64,000 nucleotides of DNA from Owenia fusiformis. Lineage: Eukaryota > Annelida > Polychaeta > Sabellida > Oweniidae. The translations under genes were made by a program, and so were the position numbers. The stretch lies in NCBI GenBank assembly GCA_903813345.2, contig CAIIXF020000008.1:25652822-25716821 (forward strand), given 5' to 3'. Under the pieces are notes generated by a model. It was not told the origin of the DNA. It did not search any database and was given only the letters and a program-made list of their open reading frames with translations. Of this stretch, positions 24,901 through 36,900 are shown in pieces (within the stretch, counting starts at the first letter, position 1; each line of letters starts with the position of its first letter).

Positions 24901-27900
24901 TAGAAAATATTGTGCAAAGAATGATATGATTATACAAAAAGCAATCATTACAAGAACATAAAAATGTCAAGGAGATTCAACAAAATAATTTTTATAAGAA
25001 TTCACCATTTTGATATCCTTACATTGACAAAATATTGATTGAATATTTCTGAAAGGGCCACATGGTAAAACTGCATAATAAATATTAGATTACTTTCTTA
25101 TATAATACTTTCATTATTTGCAATAATAATGGCCAATATACCAGTTTACAATAAGTGATTAGCAGCCAATACTGGCCAATACACTGATATATATTAAAGG
25201 CACCATGTAAATTCAAATAACTTTGGCTTATATTGCAATTAGGGGTGAGACGAGTCGAAAAAATCCGATTCGAGTCGAATCCGATTCGAGTCAGAAAATG
25301 ACGATTCGAGTTTCGAATCCGTTTCAAGTCAGATAAAGTGCGAACAACATCGCTTTTGACCGTTCGTATTTTTAATGCGTCAATGGTGGAAAGCCGGAAA
25401 TATAAACAAACACAATTCGTCGTAAGTTTATTCTGATTTTATCACATATATTCTTTCATTTATGTGTACATACAATATAATAATTTAATACAAGCATATC
25501 CAAGTCATTGAAACTTATATATTCAGCGCAATATCGAGTAAAAACATGCATATTGACAGTATTTTTCTGAATTTTTTTATTTTTTCGAATTTCTTCTCAA
25601 CTCGAAAATGATTCGATTCATCAACTTCGACTCGATTCGACTCGACTCGAAGCCCCAAACCCGCGAGTCCTCGACTCATCGGGTTGTCGTCTCACCCCTA
25701 ATTGCAGTGTTACCCAATGGTCTAAAAATAGATTCTTTGAAGCACTTTTTGATTTAGAGAAATTATGAATTGATTGCAAATTAAATTTGATTGTTACATT
25801 CATATATTAACAAGAAAAACTTTAAAATACATATGTGCATATCAAAATATATTAAAACTATAAAAAATAAAATAAATATATTAAACAATATTTACAAACT
25901 TTGCATGGGACCTTTAAGTGAACCAATAAGATACACCTATAAGACTATCACCAGAATATTATACATTTACCATGAGGAGGTTAAACATAAAACAATGTCT
26001 GATTTTCAGTATAATCAGTATTCTGTTTCTAAACTTGCTAGTATTCAACATTTTGCTTTACTATGGATATTCAAGAATGAGCACATCATTAACTGGTAAT
26101 TCTTGGTTGGAAAACATTCTCAGCAGTCCACAAATTCAGAAATTGATTCAAAATGGAAAAGCAGGAGGCTTTGTCAATCTCCAGCAAAATTCTTTAGGAA
26201 GAATATTCATCATGACAAGCAACAAAATAACTAATACAAAACTGGATAACCTGACAACTCAAGCTGGAAAATCTGCACCTGAAATTCATGAATCAATATC
26301 ATATTTAGGAATAGATGTATCAGACTCGGGGGAAGCTTTATATGTTTATAAAAGGATTTTATCTCGACATTTATTTCCTTACAAGAAACTCATAGTGGAC
26401 ATAGGAGCAAATGATGGCCTCATGTCCAGCAATTCTTTCAATTTTATCCAATGGGGTTGGGATGCTATGTTAGTGGAGCCTGTTCAACAGCAGATAGAGA
26501 TGGCAAAGCAAAATGCAAAAAGGTAATTGAAAATGTGTATTTACAGGTATGATATACATGTACATGTTCTTGGAGTTTGGATTTCTCAATTGCTTCTGTT
26601 GTAATTTCGGTAATTGACAGGTCGAGACAAAAACAGCAAAGAGATAGCAAAAATTATTTCTCATTAAATTCTTGAATTTTGAGATGGGGAAATAGTCCTA
26701 ATTATCGCACAGTCCTATTTATTGCACAATTGTCCTAAATATCTAACCTCTTTTAAACCAGTGTTCCTAACACCGGCTCAACACCATTACTCCCAATCTT
26801 AATGATTTATTCATATATTTAGAAATTACAGGTTATTAATGTTGCTTACTGTTGAAGGAGAGAGAGAGAGAAAAGGAAAGATTGTTGGTTTTTGTCACTT
26901 TGCATAAAATGATGATATTAACGCAAGAGTCTGCAGATATTCCATAGTGTCTCATGTTGTTCCATTTTGTTGTTTTTCTTTGCTATGTATTTTTCTTCTT
27001 CTTCTTGACTCTGAGGGTATATTTTAAAAGGACCTAGTTCTGGTCTATTGTCTCCTAATTTTCTTAGGTATATTATATGAAATGTTTCATATGAATCAGT
27101 AGCTTATTTTTTGTATTTTCTTCTACTGTATCCGAAAACAATGTCTTTATTTTCTGGTCTATTTTCACCAGCTTCCTCATAGCACATCCTCAAAAAGTCC
27201 TTTGTGGCTATACATTCTAAGAAGCCATGTTCGATGCCATCTACAGGGCGTCCACAAAAAAAGTATACCCAACTTCAAAGCTAGGAGACCAGAATTCTGA
27301 GCAATTTCCTATTAATTTAAAGGCTGCAGTATAAGGCCTAGTTAATTCTCCATCAAATGGTACCTAGATCATTATGTAACTGTCATGTATGACTGAGCAA
27401 TCAAGACTTTTATGAAAGGTGGAAAATCAGCACTGTGCCAAGTTAGCATTCAAGTAGGATTGACACAATGAATGTTTTTTTGTGTTCAAAACATTTTTAA
27501 AGTTCAAATTCAAACTTGCTCCATGTTCTTCAACCTTTTAACATAATTTCCCATAACTTCTTATTGCTACCACCCTCGCTGAAATTGGATCCCAAGAGCC
27601 TCTTGAACAGCAATGAAAATTCTACTTGATGATATGCAGCCTTGAAGTCAATAGTAACCCCCATAGAAGTCAATACACCCTTGGTGAAATCCTCATTTTC
27701 TCAGAATAACTCAAGTTGATTGAGTCTCAACAAGTAGATTAATGTTGGACAGTATTGGTAGAATCAATTTTCGATAGTAAGAATAGGGATTCTTAAACAG
27801 TACACTGGACTCACTTTTTGTGGTCTCTTCTGCTCATGTGTCAGTTGAACCATGTTTGCAGGTCTATTTTAGAGTAAGTAAGCTTTTTGCCAAATCTTTT

Positions 27901-30900
27901 TTTCATAATTGAGCTACTCAGCCCCCATTGCAGTTCATTATGAAAGTCCTGTCATCTAACATAATGTAACAGAAAAAGAATACTAAGCCAATAACACATC
28001 GATTGTCACACAGGAAGATAACTTGGCACCGTGCTAAATTTACCACCTATCATAAAAGTTTTGATTGCTCAGTCATACGTGACAGTTACATAATGATCTA
28101 GGTACCATTTGATGGAGGACAAAAAGGCTTTTTGCTGTAGCTTTTGGATTTCAAAAAGATTGCTCAGGATTTTAGTAATTTGGTTTTGAAGTTGGGTATA
28201 CTTTTTTTGTGGACGCCCTGTAGTATATGGTTCTCATTGCATATTGTACACATTGGCGTGTTTATCCCCTCTATGTTCATTTTGTTTAGCATTTTATTGC
28301 TAAGTATATTGTTCTGTGTAATAATCTGAACTGGAAGTATCTAAGTTTCGCATTACTTGTTATCATTTTATAAGTGGTGTATATTTCATCCCATTCTTTC
28401 CTCATTTAAATTTAGCTCCCTAAGCCACTTGTCTTGTGCTTTTATAAGTTCTATTTTTATTCTTTTAAACATCCTATACATAGCCGTAGGGACCGGGGAT
28501 TCAATGGGTTCGGATGAACCCCCGGTCGGGGTTTCCCCCGAAAAATATTTGTGGAAAATTTATTGCAATAACCAGAAACATATATTCGATTTATATGACT
28601 AGTAGATAAAAATTTTAAATTTACACTTCTCTCCAAAAGATTGGCAACCTCAGGCACGGGGTGGAATTGTTTAATTTTGGGAAGACCCCGGAGCATCATG
28701 ACATTATGCAAAGAAAAATATCAATAATTTTGCGCAACTTATTTTCCAGCTTAAAAGCTGCTCCATCTACAGGGAAATAAACCAACTGTCTTAATACTGA
28801 TGAAAACACATTTTCTTTCAAATCTGTGCCCCTCTAAGTAACAGAAACATTTTGAAATGAGTTATTATTAAAAGCATATGTATCATTTATGAACACAAGT
28901 ATTTGATCAAATAGGTATTTATTATCCATCACTTTTTAAGGAATAATAAATCCATTGCGAAAAAATCAGTTTTGCTTTTTTTAGATGCACGTTGATCTTG
29001 GAGATCATTTTAAGATTAAATTGTTGCTGTTTCAGTCTATTTAGTATTTACTCTATTTTCAAGAATATCAAACTTTAGTGGATCGTGTTATTGTCATTAA
29101 TTGTATATGTTTAGCAAATAATTAAATGGATTGAGGGAGGCAATTAGGTGAGTATGTCTCTGGTACTAGATACAAGTGTAAAAGGTACACAAATTGCGTG
29201 CAGTTGAAAGTTCTGTCCAATAAAAAGGCCAGATGGAGTCATCTTTTGCTGAGGAAAGCAAAGGCGTAAGGAGGATTATATCAAATAAGTATATATCAAT
29301 GAGTATTTTATTTTCACAGTGAAGGGAAAAAGTTCATAATAAAAAATATCGGGATTTTTAAACTTCAAAGACCTAATTACAGATGGCCTGCGGTTGAATC
29401 TAATCTACTTATTAAATATAGAGCCCATTGGTTCCTCTTGGTTTACGTGGGAATGAAGATTTTCAAAAATTCATCAAAAATTGGTATCATTATGGAGAAC
29501 TGAATTCAACAATGTTTTTCGCTTAAACCAATCATTGAAAACATTCTGTAAAAAACAAGTTATTTTATGTGATGTTCACTGATTGACAACAATTTAATGC
29601 GAAAATTATTTAGAAATACTTTATATAACTGTTTTTTGTTAACATTTTTTGTTTTTCAGTGCAATTGTTTTTGCTCCTTTCTACCAATTCTTGAGAATGA
29701 AATAAAATGTCTTCCCGAACCTTGTTGGAACAAAATAGCATATGCAACATGTTTGTAGACCTCTCAATATTATAGTTATATAAAGGAATTTTTGGTTGAT
29801 TTTAAAAAAGCATTTAAAAAATTAAAACAAAATCCCCCAAAATGAACAAGATACTTTTTTAAAATCAACAAAATTTCCTTTGTACAATTACAATTTTGAG
29901 AGACTTAAGCATGTTGTGTTTATGTCGTTTTGTTCCAATGAGGTTCGGAAAGATGTTTCATTTCACTCTGGAAACATGATACCAAGAACAAAACAAGTGT
30001 TTGATGTGTTTTCTAAAACAATATAGATGAAAGTATATAATTATTTTTCAAATTATATTGTTACCATTCAAAAGATGACCATTAAATTGATGATGTGTTC
30101 AATTTTTAGATTTTTTTCATGACTGGTTTAAGAGAAACGTGTGTTCAAAAAGTTCTCCACATCGATATCACTCCTTTAGAAGTAAAAAACAAATTGGGAA
30201 AATTTGGAGGCATTTGAAATGAAATCAAGTTACATTTTAATCAATATTATAAGTATTTTCCCCGCAGGTTATGTAAATAAAAATTCAAATATAAAGAGGA
30301 GGCAGGGAGCTTAGGTTGCCAAACTTTTGGAGGGGAGTGTATTTGCCAGAAAGAAGAGAGGATTAGCCTACCACAAGTTTCAAATCGTGTGTCTAAAAAG
30401 GATTTGACAGCATTCTTCAATAAGATAATAAAACGTTAATTTCTCAAAAACAAATCAAAGTTTATAATGATTCACAAGTTCATCTAAAATATTTTCATTT
30501 CTCAAAACGTTCATGATTTTCGTCATTAATGATAAAAACAGCGGAACGGTGATAGAATGTTTCATTCCATATGTAATACAATACTATTTGTCATCTGTCA
30601 CTTCTATCGTCAGTACCAATTGAGAGTATTCATGCAGCCATTACGACTTTTATTGTGTGCCATGATAAAATAAAATTACATTCTTCAAAAATATTTGCTA
30701 GTAAATAACTGTATAGGTCATTATGGACTCCTCGATTACAAAATGAAATAGCAAATAAAATTCTTTTAATTTGGATTCTTTTCAAAAATCATCTAAAAGC
30801 GTGGGAAAATAGCATGTGTCAGAATTTGACATATCTTTGAATGAACGATTTATCAATGGTACCTCGTTAAAAATATGTTCCTTAGAAATATGGTATAATT

Positions 30901-33900
30901 TGCCCTTAACAAAAGTTGGCTCAATGTATGCTAATCCTTGATTTGGATTTCATTGAACAATTAAACAAGTGTTATATTAAAATGTATGACTTTGCTACCA
31001 GATTTTTCCTTATTATCATAGTTTTTTAGCTTCATTTTCCATAAAGTTTTCCGTTTATCTTTGTCATCTGTATTGAAATATTTTCGCAACCATTTAACCT
31101 TTGCATTTTTGGCAAAGGCTTTTAGGTTAACCATTTATAGAATGACGATCTTGTCTTCATATGAAATTCTCTAATTTTAGATTCAGAGACCCGTATCGCG
31201 ATAACAAACAGAACGTTCAGTACATCCAAGCTGTTATTGGAACAATAGATGGCAGCATTGACTTTGCACTGACTAATGATGTAGTTTCCATGGAGAACCA
31301 CATAATCAAAACAAATAGACCAATGGCTGGAAATGTAAAAGGAGTAACAAAAGTTAAATCCATGAGGGTTGAGACATTTGTGAAAACATACAATATTCCT
31401 AGAATGTTTGGAATTCTATCCATTGATGCAGAGGGCATAGGAGATGAGGTAATAGATCATTTTGTATTTTTAAAACTATAAGCTTTTCACACCATCCTGT
31501 AAATCTCAGCAATTTCCCATTCCTCTTAACTAATAAGTGATAAAAAGTAAAATAAGGCAATAAACTGCATGTCTATTTTGTGGAATTTCACCGGCTGTGT
31601 GTGATTTATATGTAGGTGAATTACAGTATTTTGTTGGATTGGTTTTTTAGAGACATCAATATTTATTCCCAAATCATGATTTTTAATTTCTATGTTTTCC
31701 AGGTGCTTCACCAGTTTATGGAATACAATATGAGACCAGCTTATATAATATATGAATCACTGCACAATAGAGAAAACATTTATGACACTGAGCGCTATAT
31801 GAAGTCGTTTGGCTATGTCAGCATGTCTAAACTAGGCTGGAACCATATATTTGAGCATAGACCTTAGAGTTATACTCAGGGCTCAAAACTCAAATTGCAG
31901 TTATTTGCTACCATCTTTAGAATTAATAAAATAAATTAATACCTGTGATTCCGACCTCTACAAAATTCTGCATAATATTCATTTATGTAACCCTAAAATT
32001 ATCTAGACGATGGAACTTTTTATACCTGTCTGATTCTAGCATAACTACTTAATGGAATCAAGAACTATCTGAAATGGCCACTAGGCAAAAACTGTTAATT
32101 TCAATATACTGTACAGGGCCTGACACTATGCATAAAATTCTTTCACACATTGGAAAATATTATATATAATATCAATTAAAAGATACAAAATGACTGAAAA
32201 GAATATTTTTTCAAAGAAACCTTTTGCAAGGGTCAAGTTGTCACCTAGACGGCCATGATTCAATGTTTACCATTTGACCTGCATAAGCACTTGGCTTGTT
32301 ATTTCCTATGACACTATTTATACATTTTTACTCAACTAAGAAATTCATCAGCTTATCAGTTTCATTAGTTTCATGAGGATCTAAAAATAACCTTGGGTGC
32401 ATTAGAAGTGTATTGAAATGCAGTTATATGAAATAGCATGTTCTGATTGGCTGGAATTGCTATCCAGGTGATAGCATCTGCCAATCATTCAAAATAGCTT
32501 GTCTGTGTGTCATGTCTAATTAATTCTTTCATTCTACCCAAATATACAAAATCCATTCATTCTAAAAATTCATTGGAGGTGATATTGTTAGAATAAATAT
32601 GGAGAAGTATTTTTGCTTGGAAATGGATTGATAAGTGACTTTTACAATGAAAATTGTTATTTTAACATACTGTCTTTAATTCAAAAATTCACATATAATA
32701 TGAGACCAATCTCTTAGATATTCATAGCACTAGCAGAAGATACCCTAAAGTGCCTCAAGTAAAGTTTTTAAAGAATTTAGTTTATTTATTGCTGAAAAAT
32801 TAATTATCAAATTACTTCCCATTCCCATGACCCGCTTGCTTCGATGAGATCACTGATTCATTAAAGCAAGCTATTGTTCATTGGTGCAAACATCAAGTTT
32901 GACTCACTGACTGCCATTTTTCAGAATCTCATCAAAATGTGAACATCTATCAAGGTGAACCCGTCAGCTAATCAAAGCAGTGTTCCCTGAAGACATTTTT
33001 TATTCTACTAGCGCTACATATAATTAACTGATGTTGAACTCACCGATGAGTGGTCCCAGCTATATCTGATGCTTGAGAAGCCATATCAATAAGTCTTGTG
33101 AAGCAGTTGATCAGATAGATTGTCACAAATGAATTCTGAAAACAAGACATTTCACCATGGAAAAATTGATGAATGTTTATGGTATATTTTTTCACAAAAT
33201 GAAACCATTATGAGGTGGATGATTATGAACAATATTCATAAAATATATTGAGAGCAAACAATGGAAAACTTTTGGTTCAACCCTAGTATACCATTTATTG
33301 ATAAAGTTTACCTGAACAGCAACACAAAAGAAAAAATTGTGTCTGAATGAAATGCTGTTTCAATATATCTAACATTAAAATATTGGTTTACAGGGTGGTG
33401 TACTTACCCTACTTATAAGGGCACTAAGATCAGTTGGAGAGAGATTGTCATAAGTACCCAGAAATATTGGAACTGCTATTGCTATATAGCTAAGTATGCT
33501 GCCTAGGTAGTCACCACAGTTTACAGAAACTGGAATTTATAAATTGTAATACACTGTAAATCAAAGTATGCAATTTTGGTCTGTTTAAATTATTTGAAAT
33601 ATACATGTACTTGCAAATGAAATATGAATTTGTATATATGTCATTATAATTATGCCAAATAAATTAAATCAACCCTGCATCACTCACAGCAGATTGATAA
33701 ATTGCGAATATAATTTTGCATCATACTATACCATATATACCATGGTATGTAGTGCTGTGATGTCATTTTGAATTAGACATGATTCATTTGGCCTAATACT
33801 GTAAATTGCTTTAATTCGACAGCCGTTTTAAGATGGCGGATTTATAAAAACTGCCAAATTAAGTCTATGCCAATTTTTTTAAATGAAATTTCCGGGAATT

Positions 33901-36900
33901 TTCGTTCGGTGCTTTTTCCATGTGTTACCTAATTGCATGATAAAACTTGGGTGAAAATCTTAATTGAAACGGATAAATGTCAATTTTAAACTATTTCTTG
34001 TGATCTTAAGAGTTCCTGCTGGTTTAGATAAAACAATCTGTTACCAGGAGTGATAAAATTGCATTATTTGTCACTGGCGAGCTGTAAAAGAGTAAACTGA
34101 ATGAATTCAAATCACCAAATTAAACAGCAGCCAAAATTTCAAAATTTGTCCTATCAGCCAAATTAAAGCAATTTACAGTATGGAACTTTAACTTAAATGT
34201 TTAACACAAGATACATGCTATCAACTACTTTATGTACATGTCTCCATGTGTCAAAAGTTTTGAATAAAACCATGTGGTCTGAGCTTAAGTTTAGTTTATT
34301 TTTTTTTTATTAAAAACTATATTTCAAATCAAAAACATATATACAGTACAATTAATACATTTACATAAAAAGGTTACATGTTGTAAAATGATTTTTCCCT
34401 ATCATATATCATTTTTAAAGTTTCCTGCTCATTCAGCAGATCACATTTAAACATATGGATAGCTTTTTTTATAATCAGACTTTTAAAATATTTTTCTTGT
34501 GCTAAATTTTCAATTATACCAAGTTTTTGTTTATCACTGAGACAATTACAATCACTGGTGTTCCAAATATTTAAAACTTCTTTACACTTAACAAAATAGT
34601 GCATATCATCATCAATTTCATTATCACAATATTTACATTTATCTGAATCTTGTATTTTACACTGTTTTAGATATTTGCCACTTGGATAAATTTTATGGAT
34701 AATCTTCCATTGGATAATTTTGAGCTTATTATCTTTTGTACAATTAAAAAGTGTGTTCCACACATTCTTACTTATCAATGTATTATCATATTTGATATCA
34801 CATTTTCTTGCCAAGACTAACTCTGATCGTATATACTTTGAATCTGATTTACATAATTCTCTATTTAGTTTATACAAAACACTAGATAAACATTTCACCT
34901 TCAACTATAAATTTCCTGCCATTATATCTCTTGATAATATCCATACTAATCCTTTTTTATATAACATCATACCATGAGGACAATGGAATAAATGAATTCT
35001 TATTGCATATTGTTGATTCAATGATCAATGTTCATCTAGTAAGTACAACTATTTATTACACTCTATTGTCATTGAAACAATGGTTGGGATCTACATATGT
35101 TTATCAAGAAGGTACTTCTTAATTACCCAAATGCAAGTAGGTAGTTACCAGTTTCACCACCAGGTGGCTGATTCGGGTCAATTAACATGGCAGGTATATA
35201 AGAAAGTTCCCTTAAACTTGAATATTATCAATTTAAGTGGCTCAATTTTCATATAACCCTTATGTGTCTGATACTTATACTAATGAAAATATGTCCAGTA
35301 AAGCAAAATATTATCTGGTTACTAAAAGAAAAGATATTTCATTTTTTGTGATTTTATAGCATGGGGTCTATGGGGAATCTCCCCGAGCTAGAAGTCACAT
35401 TTTCAAAGAAAATTAATTTTTCAAAGTTGATAAACACTTTTTAAAACCACATTTCTAGATGTAATTTTACATGTAGATTTCAAATATGATATTACTTTGA
35501 CTGAATTTTTAATGACGTAAATCAAGATTATTTCTCCTCGCATCTGGGTTATTGATATTACAAATTATTTTAACTTACAATTGAGAGCATACTCTCTGCG
35601 GATAAGTCCACTCTGAGCCTGTAGAAGCTTTGAGAGTTTGTGGTTTGCTTTTTGTGCCTCCAGTCGGCCAGCCTGATAGAAGGCAGCTGATTCAGCATTT
35701 ACTCTTATCTGCATGTGCTTGAATCTACAATGACCAAATATGTTGAAGTTTGGATATGATACACCATTATTATAGTATTATAGTATTCATCAGTGTTTTC
35801 CTATTGTTGTAAAAATTTACATCACACTGGGGTAAGCTATTCCAAATCGATATCACTGTGGTGGAAATCTTCAACTTGTTTACAAAACAGATCCATTTCA
35901 GAAACAAAATATTGCAATTGATTTTTTATTTTTCAATAATTTCACGAGTTGTAGACAGAATCTTCATAACACTTTTGGCACAAACTGATGTCAGCATAAT
36001 ATGTTTCAGAAAATCTAAGCATTTAACAAATTGGTTCATGAGACGCCATAATGAACAAAATAATTCCTCACTATTGTTATGTAAATTGAATGGTTGAAAG
36101 TGCAGATGTTAACCATTTTTAACATTCAATTGACGTAACAAAAGTGTGGAGCTATATCGATAAATGTACAATGTATGACATGGCCTAGTAGGTACTCACT
36201 TAAAATCTTCACTTTTCTCCTGTTTGACAACATAATGTATGATATGGCCTGGTAGGTACTCACCTAAAATCTCCTTCATTTTTCTCCCGTTTGACAACAT
36301 AATGTATGACTGGGCCTAGTAGGTACTCACCTAATATCTCCTTCTTTTTCTCCTGTTTGACAAAATAATGTATGACATGGCCTTGTAGGTTCTCACCTAA
36401 AATCTCCTTCATTTTTCTCCTGTTTGACAACATAATTGTATGATATGGCCTGGTAGGAACTCACCTGAAATCTCCTACATTTTTCTCCTGTTTGACAACA
36501 TAATGTATGATTGGGCCAAGTAGGTACTCACCTAAAATCTCCTTCATTTTTCTCCTGTTTGACAACATAATGTATGACTGGGCCTAAGAGGAATTTGTTG
36601 ATGACAGTGAAGACAATGAAGAAGGCCAAGACACTCACTGGTCCAATGTACCCAGTCCTGAAAAATAAGATTGCTGTGAAAGAGAGATGAATGAAAGTCC
36701 AGCAGACAAAAATATGTACATAACTGGGAATTTTGAAAATCAAGTAAATCCATTTCTCAACATTTCAGCCAATTATTAGTTTCAGCATGGGCTTTCAAGA
36801 AAAAGCCCATGGTTTCAGGCATCTGCCCCATCCCTAATATGTACATCCCACTTTCCATAACATATAGACCTTCACAAGAATGCAGGTGATGAGGGGGGGT

